This document shows, piece after piece, positions 9,449 to 18,178 of a stretch of DNA of 64,000 bases. The DNA is from Kiritimatiellota bacterium. GTDB taxonomy: Bacteria > Verrucomicrobiota > Kiritimatiellia > Kiritimatiellales > Tichowtungiaceae. A model generated the notes under the pieces. That model did no database searches, had not been told where the DNA came from, and worked only from the letters and a program-made list of their open reading frames with translations. Location: positions 1 through 64,000 of the forward strand of contig JACNKZ010000035.1 of NCBI GenBank assembly GCA_014381785.1, in the 5' to 3' direction. How positions within the stretch are numbered: position 1 is the first letter of the stretch; each line of letters opens with the position of its first letter. The translations under genes were made by a program, and so were the position numbers.

Positions 9449-10708
9449 ATGACGACGAACAAGTCCTTTTCCCGCCTTGCCGGCCTGTTGCTGACACTGG
9501 CTCTTGTCTCAACCACCTGCGGATGGATTCCGTTCACGGCTCCAGTCACCATCCACAGCACGCCGGAAGGTGCGGCGGTTTATAAAGCGGGCGGCGAAGA
9601 GCCGATCGGCGTTACCCCGTTTAAGACTCGCGTGTTCCACACCGATAAGATATTCGAAATCCGCATGGATAAGTTCTATAACGAACCGGTCATCCTCAAT
9701 TTCGATTCGCCCGAAAACGTCTACCTTAAAATGCGGCCGGAACCCGTTCTGGTCTACACCAAGCCGGTTGCGGATGTGTACCCCGCCGGCTCCGACACCT
9801 CCCTGGGTAAAGGCTCTGTGGAAGTGAACGTGCTGCATGAAGACCGCGACTACATCATCAAAGCCGCCGATTACTACGACAAGGAAATCACCATTGGCCT
9901 GGCCACCGACAACCCGGTTGTGGTTGAGCTCGAGCATCGCCCGCTTATCACCCTCTCCGCGGTTCAAGACGACGTTGACATCTACGAAGACGATGCCTTC
10001 CTCGCCAAGGCCCCAATCAAAGAGGAAATCCTTGAGCCGCGCTCCTTCGAGTTCCGCAAAGAAGGGTATTATAAAAAAAGCGTCGATCTGACCTCCGCAA
10101 AAACTCATGAGCTGTCTTACGCCATGACGGTCGATCTGGTTCCGTTGCCGATCATTACAATCGACGCCACCCCGGCCGATGCCGAAATCTATCTGGTGGG
10201 CGATGAAAAACCGCTCGGCACGGGATCACTCAAAGTGACCATCGAGGAAACAACAAGCTTTGAAGTCAAAGCGGACCGCTACTACTCCGAAACATTTACC
10301 GTCGAAGCCACTAAAGACCAGTTCGCGGCGGTGGAACTCGACCCGATGCCCTATGTCATGATCGACAGCTCCCCGTCCGGCGCATCCGTTTCCGTCGACG
10401 GCACAGTGATCGGCACCACGCCGATTGAACAGCTGATCGAAGAACCGGTTTCCGTTGAGCTGACAAAAGAAGGTTACCTGCCGAAAACCGTCACTCTCGA
10501 CGGCAGCAACCTGAGCCCGGTGGTGACCCTCGAAGAAGTGCCGGCCCCCCCGGTCGTCACCAAAGCGGCACCGCCGGCAGGCAAAGAGTCCGTCGTGGAA
10601 GAGTCTGAGGAAAGCGGTATGAATCTTCCGCTGATCGGAGGAGCGATCGCCGTGCTGATCGCCGTCCTCATTGCCGCGCTGATCATCAAGAAAAAGAAAA
10701 GCGCATAA
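9449..10708 (+). CDS. PEGA-domain membrane-anchored protein
   Basis: A 419-residue exported protein. An N-terminal hydrophobic signal (about 11-27) ends next to a cysteine (STTC), so a lipoprotein is possible. Five PEGA-like beta repeats follow between about 30 and 365, each with the pattern of a short strand, an STP or SSPSGA-like turn and a PIG-type loop. A Pro/Ala/Glu linker leads to one C-terminal transmembrane helix (about 393-413) with a KKKKSA tail on the cytoplasmic side. PEGA repeats are linked to cell-surface layers and envelope attachment. The specific role here is unknown. Good ribosome binding site (AAGGAG). Confidence 0.75.
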   Translation: MTTNKSFSRLAGLLLTLALVSTTCGWIPFTAPVTIHSTPEGAAVYKAGGEEPIGVTPFKTRVFHTDKIFEIRMDKFYNEPVILNFDSPENVYLKMRPEPVLVYTKPVADVYPAGSDTSLGKGSVEVNVLHEDRDYIIKAADYYDKEITIGLATDNPVVVELEHRPLITLSAVQDDVDIYEDDAFLAKAPIKEEILEPRSFEFRKEGYYKKSVDLTSAKTHELSYAMTVDLVPLPIITIDATPADAEIYLVGDEKPLGTGSLKVTIEETTSFEVKADRYYSETFTVEATKDQFAAVELDPMPYVMIDSSPSGASVSVDGTVIGTTPIEQLIEEPVSVELTKEGYLPKTVTLDGSNLSPVVTLEEVPAPPVVTKAAPPAGKESVVEESEESGMNLPLIGGAIAVLIAVLIAALIIKKKKSA

Positions 10709-10728
10709 GGGGATCCCGCTTCACGAAA

Positions 10729-10755
10729 AGAGCCGCTCCACGCGGCTCTTTTTTT
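10729..10755 (+). terminator. rho-independent terminator after the PEGA gene
   Basis: A perfect 8-bp stem (AGAGCCGC / GCGGCTCT) with a five-base loop, followed by seven T residues, begins 21 bases after the PEGA stop codon. Confidence 0.85.
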
Positions 10756-10802
10756 GTCGCAAAACAAAAACGTCCAAAGGTTGGAAGAACGGGAATCCTT
10801 TT

Positions 10803-10817
10803 TTCCAATCCTTGGAA
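10803..10817. repeat. dispersed palindrome TTCCAANNNTTGGAA
   Basis: Exact copy with spacer TCC, intergenic upstream of hisG. Confidence 0.85.
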
Positions 10818-10892
10818 GCCTATTCCCGCCTGCAACGCTGTAGCACTGCGGGCATAGGCACGCACAGAGTTTAACGCCTTTGGCGTCATAAA

Positions 10893-10907
10893 TTCCAAGG
10901 GTTGGAA
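10893..10907. repeat. dispersed palindrome TTCCAANNNTTGGAA
   Basis: Exact copy with spacer GGG, intergenic upstream of hisG. Confidence 0.85.
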
Positions 10908-11015
10908 ACCTCACCGGCTGCCGGCGGCTCCCGCCTGAAAAAAAGCCCAAATAGCGGTGGACGCTCCAAGGGCTTTTCCTTATAGTCCGACGCTTCGATT
11001 TCAGGAAGGGACGGT

Positions 11016-11900
11016 TTGCTAGAGATTATGAACAAATTAGTTATTGGATTACCCAAAGGCAGTCTGCAGGACTCGACCTACGCGCTTTTCGCGAAAGCCG
11101 GTTTTAACATTAAAGGCAACTCGCGCTCCTATTTTCCGTCGATCGACGACGATGAGATTGAACTGCGTCTGCTACGCTCGCAGGAGATGAGCCGCTACGT
11201 TGAACAGGGTATGCTCGACGCGGGGATTTCCGGTCTGGACTGGATTGCCGCCAACGACTCTGATGTTCAGATTATCTGCGACATGGTCTATTCCAAGGTC
11301 AGCAAACGCCCGGTCCGCTGGGTACTGGCTGTTCCGGAAGACTCCGATATCAAATCGGTGAAGGATCTGGAAGGTAAACGCATCGCCACCGAGGGCGTGG
11401 CACTGGTCGAGCGCTGGCTCGAAAAACACGGTGTGAAAGCGGAGGTCGAATTTTCCTGGGGCGCAACCGAAGTGAAAGTTCCGGAATTTGTAGATGCCAT
11501 TGTGGACATCACCGAAACCGGTTCATCGCTGCGCGCGCACAATCTACGCATCGTGGACACACTGATGGAGTCCTACACACAGTTTTTCTGCAGTAAAGAG
11601 GCCTGGGCGGACGACTGGAAACGGACCAAGCTCGAAAAAGTCGCTCTGCTGCTGAAAGCGGCGCTCAATGCGCACGACAAGGTTCTGCTGAAAATGAATG
11701 TAGCAGTGCAGAATCTGGACGCTGTGAAAGATCTGCTGCCGGCTCTGAACGCGCCGACGGTCAGCGGCCTGTCCGCCGATGGATGGTACGCGATTGAAAC
11801 CGTGGTGGAGGAATCCATCGTCCGTGAAATTATTCCCGAGCTGAAAGCAGCGGGCGCGGAAGGAATTATTGAAATTGCTTTAAACAAAGTGGTAGAATAA
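11016..11900 (+). CDS. hisG: ATP phosphoribosyltransferase (long form)
   Basis: First enzyme of histidine biosynthesis, joining ATP and PRPP to phosphoribosyl-ATP. At about 290 residues it is the long, histidine-feedback-regulated form with a C-terminal ACT-like domain (about 215-290). The N-terminus reads [12 protein letters not shown], and the PRPP loop region [12 protein letters not shown] is near residue 170. Two starts are possible. A TTG at 11016 sits about six bases after AGGAAGGG; an ATG at 11028 gives the usual [11 protein letters not shown] start but lies far from that site. No other his gene is nearby. It is followed closely by a tiny basic-protein gene. Confidence 0.9.
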   Translation: MLEIMNKLVIGLPKGSLQDSTYALFAKAGFNIKGNSRSYFPSIDDDEIELRLLRSQEMSRYVEQGMLDAGISGLDWIAANDSDVQIICDMVYSKVSKRPVRWVLAVPEDSDIKSVKDLEGKRIATEGVALVERWLEKHGVKAEVEFSWGATEVKVPEFVDAIVDITETGSSLRAHNLRIVDTLMESYTQFFCSKEAWADDWKRTKLEKVALLLKAALNAHDKVLLKMNVAVQNLDAVKDLLPALNAPTVSGLSADGWYAIETVVEESIVREIIPELKAAGAEGIIEIALNKVVE

Positions 11901-11923
11901 CCACCGATAAGAGGAAGATACAC

Positions 11924-12013
11924 ATGGGTACCATTAAAAAATGGCGTAAAACAAAAATGTCGAACCATAAACGGCGCAAGCGCCGTCGCGCGGATCGTCA
12001 TAAAAAGAAATAA
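11924..12013 (+). CDS. tiny basic bS22/mS38-like (AURKAIP1/COX24 domain) protein
   Basis: A 29-residue open frame starts 6 bases after GAGGAAG and encodes an extremely basic peptide: MGTIKKWRKTKMSNHKRRK, then an Arg-rich stretch and a DRHKKK end. The KxxKMSxHKxRKRxxxxRHKKK pattern matches what I know of the AURKAIP1/COX24 C-terminal domain. That domain is present in mitochondrial ribosomal protein mS38 and in mycobacterial bS22, where it binds the small subunit decoding region. A ribosomal role is inferred from the family. It lies between hisG and the TPR gene, probably co-transcribed with both. Confidence 0.8.
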   Translation: MGTIKKWRKTKMSNHKRRKRRRADRHKKK

Positions 12014-12037
12014 TTTTCTAACCTGAAAAAGGGGTTG

Positions 12038-14065
12038 ATGAACACATCCCGCAACGCATGGATTCTCGGAGCAATTCTGCTCTGGATTGTGCTGTGCAGT
12101 GGATGCGCCACTTCAGGGTCGAAGCCTCGGCTGAGCATTGATGCTCAAGCTGAGGCTTTGTCTCATTTCAGTCTCGGCCTGCTGGCGGAAAGCAACGGCG
12201 ATCCGGTCGCCGCTTTGCGGCATCTCAAAACGGCGATCCAGATCGACCCGACCGAGACAATGCTCTATCCGCTGGCGGTTACCGTTGCGCTTGATCTTGA
12301 ACAAACAGATGAGGCGCTCGAAATCGCCCGCAAACTCCGGGCGCAGCATCCGGACGCCCTCCCCCCGCGCCTGCTTGAGGCTCAGGTTTGTGTGCTGCTG
12401 GACCGAACCCAAGAAGCCGAGACGCTTTTCCGCGAGGCGGCGCTCGATTTCCCGCACGAAGCGGACAGCGCGCTTTTGCTCGCCCGCTTCTTCGTTGCAC
12501 AGCAAAAAAATGCGGAAGCCATTCAGATTCTGGAAACCGCACAGAAGATCCATGCAGACCGTGCGGATATTCTATACCTTCTTGGAACTCTTTATGTGGA
12601 TAGGGTGCGGATCTTAACGGAGCAGCCTGCAATACAGGAAACGCTCCACAAAGGCATTGCTCTGTTGGAAACCTCCCTTGACCTGTCACCGGAGAACCCG
12701 CAGAAATGGCAACAACTCGGCTATGCCTATCTGGCGGCCAACGATACGGAACGGGCGCAGACCGCCTTTGAGACCGCCTATAACCTGTTCCCAGCAGATA
12801 TCGAATTCGCCCGGCAATTGCTGGATATCTGCATTCTAAACGGGGAAATCGAGCAGGCACTAATGTTGTGCGATGAACTGCCGCGATACACTGGCATAAC
12901 GGCGGAACAGTGGTTCCAATATCTGACTGGAAGACTTCCCGAAGAGTATCAGGATGAGTTCGCCGGACATCTGGAAAACTATCTACAGGAGCAGCCCCGG
13001 GCTCCGGTGCTGTATTATGCGCAACTCGGCTCTCTTTATCTCGATCAGAAAAAACTGCCGGAGGCGGAACGTGTCCTGAAAAAAGCACAGACCATTTACC
13101 CTGAAAACGAGCGGGTGGGAACGGTGATCGGTTATCTCCATCTCCAGCAGGAGCGCTACGAAGAGGCCTATACTGCGTTTAGTCAGGTGCAAACCAACTC
13201 GACGGATATGGAGTGGGCATCCAATTCTTTCTTCACCTATAATTTCATGGTGGCAGCTCAAAAAAGCGGCCGGCTGGAGGAAGCCGCCGAGGTGCTGGCC
13301 TCTTCCTATGATCAAAACCCGGTCATTCTGAATCAGTATATGCGGGCCATGCTGACCGGGGAGACCCCGGTCTCCATGCAGTCGGCCATTGATCTGCTGA
13401 ACCGCTTTCATGCCCTCTCGCCCGAAACGGCCGAAACGCTCTATTATCTGACCCTGCTACAGGCCGATCAGAAAAAATATGAAGAGGCGCTGAGCAACGC
13501 CCGGCAATTCGAAGCACTGGCGGCCAGCGGCGCAAGCACCAATCTGCTGAATGGATTTTTCTATTTTCAATACGCCGTCCTTCACGAACGCACCGGGAAA
13601 CTCGACGAGGCAGAATTGTTTTTCCGCAAAGCGATTGATCTGGGAGAGCCGGCCACGGCGGCGTCCGCGCAGAACTACATCGCCTACATGTGGGCAGAGC
13701 GGGGAGAAAAGCTTGAGATGTGTCTGGCGCTGGCTGAAAAGGCGCTGACAGCAGAACCTGACAACGCGGCCTATATCGACACACTGGGATGGATTTACTA
13801 CATGCAGGGCCGCTATCAGGAAGCGCTGAGCCAGTTGAAGAAAGCGAGCGAGCTGATGAGCGACGATCCCTTGGTGTGGGAACACCTTGGAGATACCTAC
13901 CTGAAGCTCGGCAACCCGCAAGCCGCAGCACAACAGTGGAAAAAGGGACTGGGGATTGCTCCGGATGACCAACGGCTGATTGAAAAGCTGAAAGAGAGCG
14001 GGATCAGCCCAGACGGCTTCCCGGCTCCAGAGGATACCCTCTCAGATACGCCGCACCATCCATAA
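12038..14065 (+). CDS. TPR-repeat lipoprotein
   Basis: A 675-residue protein with a lipoprotein signal: a hydrophobic stretch ends in LCSGC, with the modified cysteine near residue 23. It is almost wholly built of tetratricopeptide-like helix pairs, well over ten, clearest at about 35-150, 320-400 and 480-650 where A..Y..LG.....A motifs recur. Such proteins act as scaffolds at the inner face of the outer membrane or in the periplasm. The ATG at 12038 follows AAAAAGGGG; a TTG one codon earlier is possible. The 3' end overlaps the convergent fmt gene by 62 bases. No specific function assigned. Confidence 0.8.
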   Translation: MNTSRNAWILGAILLWIVLCSGCATSGSKPRLSIDAQAEALSHFSLGLLAESNGDPVAALRHLKTAIQIDPTETMLYPLAVTVALDLEQTDEALEIARKLRAQHPDALPPRLLEAQVCVLLDRTQEAETLFREAALDFPHEADSALLLARFFVAQQKNAEAIQILETAQKIHADRADILYLLGTLYVDRVRILTEQPAIQETLHKGIALLETSLDLSPENPQKWQQLGYAYLAANDTERAQTAFETAYNLFPADIEFARQLLDICILNGEIEQALMLCDELPRYTGITAEQWFQYLTGRLPEEYQDEFAGHLENYLQEQPRAPVLYYAQLGSLYLDQKKLPEAERVLKKAQTIYPENERVGTVIGYLHLQQERYEEAYTAFSQVQTNSTDMEWASNSFFTYNFMVAAQKSGRLEEAAEVLASSYDQNPVILNQYMRAMLTGETPVSMQSAIDLLNRFHALSPETAETLYYLTLLQADQKKYEEALSNARQFEALAASGASTNLLNGFFYFQYAVLHERTGKLDEAELFFRKAIDLGEPATAASAQNYIAYMWAERGEKLEMCLALAEKALTAEPDNAAYIDTLGWIYYMQGRYQEALSQLKKASELMSDDPLVWEHLGDTYLKLGNPQAAAQQWKKGLGIAPDDQRLIEKLKESGISPDGFPAPEDTLSDTPHHP

Positions 14066-14942
14066 TGTTTTTTCCTGCCGGCTGAACGCTCAGCAGTCGA
14101 ATGGCTCCATCGCCGACGGCCACCAGCGGGCCCTCCCCCGATGCATCAAGAATAACTCCCGGCTCTCCGTTGCCCGGCTCAACCCGTGCTTCAAGAACCT
14201 TCAGCCGCTGCATGCCTGATCGAACCGGCACTTCGCAAAAACAACCCGGCCACGCAATGAACGCGCGGATGCGATTGTTTAAAACAGACGCAGGAAGGCT
14301 CCAATCAAGCCACCCATCCTCTTTGGCGAGCTTGCGGACTGCAGTGGCCGCGGCCTCATCCTGCGGCTGCGCCTTAACGGTTCCAGAGCGAATCTGCTCC
14401 ACCGCCTCCATCAGTAATTCCGCACCGGCCTGTGCCAAAACCGGTTCTAGGGTAGCGGCGTGGTCCTCCGGCCGGATCGGCACCTCGCGCTGCAGAATAA
14501 TATCCCCGGAATCCATTTTTTCGCTGACGTAGAGAATCGTAACCCCGGTGACTTCATCGCCGTTGGCAAGCGCCCACTGAATGGGAGACGACCCGCGGTA
14601 TTTCGGTAAAAGTGAAGGATGCAGATTGATGGATCCGTTCGTCGGCAGATCTAGCACGGCAGGCGGAATATACTGTCCGTAGGCCACGACCACAAACAGA
14701 TCGGCCTTCAGTTCTTTGAGCGAGGTGAGACTCTCGTCAGATCCGACTTTTTCCGGACAAAGGACGTTCAGTCCCTTTTGCAACGCGACCTCTTTAACCG
14801 GACAGGCCGTCAGCTTCAGTTTACGGCCGACCGGGCGGTCAGGCTGGGTCACAACGGCAACAACCTCATCAGCAGAACTGGCAAGCAGCGCATCGAGTAG
14901 CGGGAACCCGATTGAGGCTGATCCAAAAAATACAATGCGCAT
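14004..14942 (-). CDS. fmt: methionyl-tRNA formyltransferase
   Basis: A 312-residue enzyme that formylates Met-tRNA(fMet) with 10-formyl-tetrahydrofolate for translation initiation. The N-terminal hydrolase fold opens RIVFFGSASIGFP, and the formyl-transfer loop carries NLHPSLLPKYRG near residue 107. The C-terminal OB-like domain binds the tRNA. GGAGGG stands a few bases before the ATG. The gene lies 17 bases after the membrane glycosyltransferase on the same strand, so the two are likely co-transcribed. Its 3' end overlaps the TPR gene's coding region by 62 bases on the other strand. Confidence 0.92.
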   Translation of the reverse strand: MRIVFFGSASIGFPLLDALLASSADEVVAVVTQPDRPVGRKLKLTACPVKEVALQKGLNVLCPEKVGSDESLTSLKELKADLFVVVAYGQYIPPAVLDLPTNGSINLHPSLLPKYRGSSPIQWALANGDEVTGVTILYVSEKMDSGDIILQREVPIRPEDHAATLEPVLAQAGAELLMEAVEQIRSGTVKAQPQDEAAATAVRKLAKEDGWLDWSLPASVLNNRIRAFIAWPGCFCEVPVRSGMQRLKVLEARVEPGNGEPGVILDASGEGPLVAVGDGAIRLLSVQPAGKNIMDGAAYLRGYPLEPGSRLG

Positions 14943-14959
14943 CCCCGTCCCTCCGGATA

Positions 14960-16750
14960 TTACTCTTCCGCTTCAGCGGCGGCACCACCGGTAACGGCCC
15001 CCACACCCCAACGAACACTGTCGGTCAGGAACAGCTGATCGTTATTGTTCAGCTGAAATCCATGACGAAGCGGCATATCTTTCGGCAGCCGCCCCGTCAT
15101 AATCGGGAACCATGTTTTTTCTGATCCGTCGAGCAGATCGGAAACAAACGGACGGTTCTTCGTAATCGTTGTAATATAAAGACCGCTGATATATTTGCGG
15201 TAGTCGTTGATCTCATAATACCCCTCTAAGGTCTTTGGCATCAGGATCGATGTGCGGTTCCCGTACCATGCGGTAGCCCAGGGCATATCGGTACAGATCA
15301 CTTCATTGGGCTTGAGCAGCTCACTCACCTTCATCACAAAGCTCGGATAATACGGCGGGTACGGGTTTTTCGGTGATGGGGAGAGGAAAATAATTATCAG
15401 CAACGGAAGTGCCGTCAGTCCGACCACCAGCCCGGTTAATCCGGTTTTATAGAGATCGATGCTGATATCCAACCGATCGAGCATAATCGAGAAAAAGGCC
15501 AACCCGTAGAGAATAATAAACGGCCAGAACATGTGATAAAGTCGCACACTCCCCTCACCGAAAAATCCAACTCCAACAAAAAAGAGAAGGATCGATGCGC
15601 CGATCCCCCAACGCAGGTTCTGCACATGCACACGAACAAACCGGTAAAAATACGTTACCATGAAAAAGGTAATCAGCAGGCCGCCACCCATCGAAGTGAG
15701 CCGGTTCTGATAAATGGAGTTAAAGTTTGATGCCCATTTTGCGCGAACCGCTTTGAAATCCGAAAGGAGACTGAATTTCGGATTCAGTGTGCGCATCAAT
15801 GCGTCACCGGGATAACGGGCGGATTCAATCAACGCAGTATGAGGCGCCAGCCCCAGCGGAGAACCGCAAACCTGATAGTTGCGCACAAGCCAGGGTGAAA
15901 CCACCATAAATACTAATACCAAATAGAAGAAGGCCAGAGGTCCACTCCGATGGGTGCGTGAACCCATCATCATAATAAACAACGCGATCCCCGGGATCAC
16001 GGCCAACGCGGCATAGTGTGTCAAAAATGCCAATGCGGAAAAACCGCCGGAGAGCAGATAGAGAAACATCCAGTTCCTGATCGAACGCCGTTCGCGACGA
16101 TGATTTACCGCAAGCACCGCGAAATAGACTGCACTGATCACAAAAAACGACAACATGGGCAGGCCTTCGCCCCGCAAACTGTCCTCCCAGACCATCGCCG
16201 TAAGAAAATAGGTCAGTGTCCCCAGTAGACCGATCTTCTTCGAAAACAGATTTCGCCCCAGAAAATAGAGCATTAAGCCTGTCAGCATGGTGAAAAAGTG
16301 ATTTAACGGCACAATCACCCATTGCTCGGCAGGATAGAGCCCCCGAAAATCATCACTGGTTGGAAAAAGATCCACTCCGACCAGATCAAAAAACATAAAG
16401 GCACCCGCCAGGATCGCCGGATAGACCGGCGGACGAATCACTTCCGGATGGAAGTCAATTTTGGCATCACCATCAAAAGTGTTCGCAGACACCTGAGCAA
16501 TGGTAAGCGGCTTCACGTTCTGAGTTACATAATGGTGCGACCGCGCCAGATTACGTCCCAGTTGAGCGCAATCCATGGCCGCCTCGGAGTCAAAGCCGCG
16601 GAACTGGCGGGCTGTAAAAATAGCGGCCAACCCGACAACAAAAAGACATAAAAGAATGATGCGGATGATCTGCAGGCCGGAACCCGCATCCAGGCTGTAG
16701 ACAAGGTCCTGCAGAGTTGATTCAAAGGGTTGTTTCTGTTGCTTCGCCAT
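14960..16750 (-). CDS. membrane glycosyltransferase, GT39/ArnT-like
   Basis: A 596-residue polytopic protein with roughly eleven hydrophobic helices between about 30 and 460 and a soluble C-terminal region (about 465-596). The large first extracytoplasmic loop holds FDSEAAMDCAQLGRNLA, with the acidic residue expected of dolichyl/undecaprenyl-phosphate-sugar-dependent GT-C enzymes such as PMT and ArnT. It probably transfers a sugar from a polyprenyl carrier to lipid or protein on the periplasmic face. Donor and acceptor are unknown. AGGAG precedes the ATG. It is followed by fmt and preceded by an NtrC-type regulator on the same strand. Confidence 0.7.
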   Translation of the reverse strand: MAKQQKQPFESTLQDLVYSLDAGSGLQIIRIILLCLFVVGLAAIFTARQFRGFDSEAAMDCAQLGRNLARSHHYVTQNVKPLTIAQVSANTFDGDAKIDFHPEVIRPPVYPAILAGAFMFFDLVGVDLFPTSDDFRGLYPAEQWVIVPLNHFFTMLTGLMLYFLGRNLFSKKIGLLGTLTYFLTAMVWEDSLRGEGLPMLSFFVISAVYFAVLAVNHRRERRSIRNWMFLYLLSGGFSALAFLTHYAALAVIPGIALFIMMMGSRTHRSGPLAFFYLVLVFMVVSPWLVRNYQVCGSPLGLAPHTALIESARYPGDALMRTLNPKFSLLSDFKAVRAKWASNFNSIYQNRLTSMGGGLLITFFMVTYFYRFVRVHVQNLRWGIGASILLFFVGVGFFGEGSVRLYHMFWPFIILYGLAFFSIMLDRLDISIDLYKTGLTGLVVGLTALPLLIIIFLSPSPKNPYPPYYPSFVMKVSELLKPNEVICTDMPWATAWYGNRTSILMPKTLEGYYEINDYRKYISGLYITTITKNRPFVSDLLDGSEKTWFPIMTGRLPKDMPLRHGFQLNNNDQLFLTDSVRWGVGAVTGGAAAEAEE

Positions 16751-16819
16751 AAATTTCTCCTGATCCGGTAAAAAGCCTTCAGAGCATCCTGAAACACCTA
16801 GGCTTGTTCAACATTAAAC

Positions 16820-18178
16820 TCATCTAACTTCCGCAAACCCGTACTCCGCAATTTTGCGATGAAGAGTCCGTCGGCTGATCCCCAGCTTCTCCGCAGCGCG
16901 GGTCCGGTTGCCTTCAGCCACCCTTAACGCCTGAACAATGGCCTGTTTTTCCATCTCTTCCAATGTGCCGGACTCCATTGAGATCACCGCTTTCTGACCG
17001 CCTGCTTCACGGATATGTACCGGCAGGTCCCGCACCCCGATCCGCTTGCTGCGCGCCAACACCACTGTCTGCTCGACCAAATTACGCAGCTCACGCACAT
17101 TGCCCGGCCAGTTATAAGCCGTCAGCAGATCCAGCGCATCCTGAGAGAACCCTTCAACTGCCCGGCCATTCTCCGCATTGAACTCATCCAGAAAATGTTT
17201 CAGCAGCATCGGAATATCGCCGGTGCGCTCACGCAACGGCGGCAGGATGATCGCCACCACGTAAAGGCGGTAATAAAGATCCTCACGAAAATCGCCATCG
17301 GCCACCATCTGCTTTAAATCGCGGTTCGTCGCCGCGATCAGACGCGTATCGACCTCGACCGTCTCCTGACCGCCAACCCGCTCAAACTTTCGCTCCTCCA
17401 GCGCGCGCAAAATCTTCACCTGCACACTGGAATCAACTTCACCAATCTCATCGAGGAACAGCGATCCGCCGTCAGCCATTTCAAAGCGTCCCTTGCGCCG
17501 CTCCGCCGCTCCGGTGAACGCCCCCTTCTCATGGCCAAACAGCTCGCTCTCAAGTAGCGTCGACGAAAGCGCCGCACAATGGACGGGAATAAATGCTGCA
17601 TGGGTACGACTGCTCAACTGATGAATCGCCTTCGCTACGAGCTCCTTGCCGGTTCCGCTCTCCCCTTGAATCAAAACCGTTGCACGCGAACCGGCCACCT
17701 GCCTCACCGTATCAAAGACCTCCTGCATCTGCGGCGAATTGCCGATGATGTTCTCCATTCCGAACTTGGAGTCCAGCTGCTCGCGGAGCTGACGGTTTTC
17801 CGTCTCGGCATGTCGCGACCGCAAAACACGCTCCAGCACCAGCTCAAGCTCTTTCAGATTGACCGGCTTCGTCAAAAAATCAGTTGCCCCGTGGCGCATG
17901 GCATCCACCGCCGTCTCCACACTTCCGTAGGCAGTTAACAGAATACACGTCAGCTCTGGCGCCGACGCCAGTGCGCGCTGCATCAGCGTCATCCCGTCCA
18001 TCACCGGCATCCGCAGATCGCTCAACATCACATCGATGCTCTGCTCGCTCAAAATCTCCAACGCCGCCGCGCCGCTCTCGGCCGCAAACACCTCATACGA
18101 CCGCTTCAACGCCCGTGCCAGTCCGTCGCGTGTATTCTTTTCGTCGTCAACGATGAGGATTGCAGGTTTATCACTCAT
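16820..18178 (-). CDS. sigma54-dependent response regulator, NtrC family
   Basis: A 452-residue activator. The receiver domain (1-120) has acceptor D54. The AAA+ domain (about 135-370) has Walker A GESGTGKE and the GAFTGA loop that contacts sigma54. The C-terminal Fis-type helix-turn-helix (NRTRAAEKLGISRRTLHRK) covers the last 30 residues. It overlaps the upstream kinase gene by four bases (ATGA), so both are one transcript and form a cognate pair. The kinase is cytoplasmic, so the signal is probably internal. No sigma54 promoter was recognised in the window, so its targets are unknown. Confidence 0.93.
   Translation of the reverse strand: MSDKPAILIVDDEKNTRDGLARALKRSYEVFAAESGAAALEILSEQSIDVMLSDLRMPVMDGMTLMQRALASAPELTCILLTAYGSVETAVDAMRHGATDFLTKPVNLKELELVLERVLRSRHAETENRQLREQLDSKFGMENIIGNSPQMQEVFDTVRQVAGSRATVLIQGESGTGKELVAKAIHQLSSRTHAAFIPVHCAALSSTLLESELFGHEKGAFTGAAERRKGRFEMADGGSLFLDEIGEVDSSVQVKILRALEERKFERVGGQETVEVDTRLIAATNRDLKQMVADGDFREDLYYRLYVVAIILPPLRERTGDIPMLLKHFLDEFNAENGRAVEGFSQDALDLLTAYNWPGNVRELRNLVEQTVVLARSKRIGVRDLPVHIREAGGQKAVISMESGTLEEMEKQAIVQALRVAEGNRTRAAEKLGISRRTLHRKIAEYGFAEVR

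Larger units (their letters stand above)
10756..11015. other. intergenic cluster of palindromes upstream of hisG
   Basis: No gene is seen. The stretch holds two exact TTCCAANNNTTGGAA copies (10803-10817 and 10893-10907), one imperfect copy (10773-10786), and a run of Gly/Cys-rich inverted sequence. It is the densest cluster of this repeat in the window. Confidence 0.6.

Noticed and set aside
12279..13088. 269-codon minus-strand frame inside the TPR gene
   Set aside because: Pro/Arg-rich shadow of a clear TPR coding sequence.
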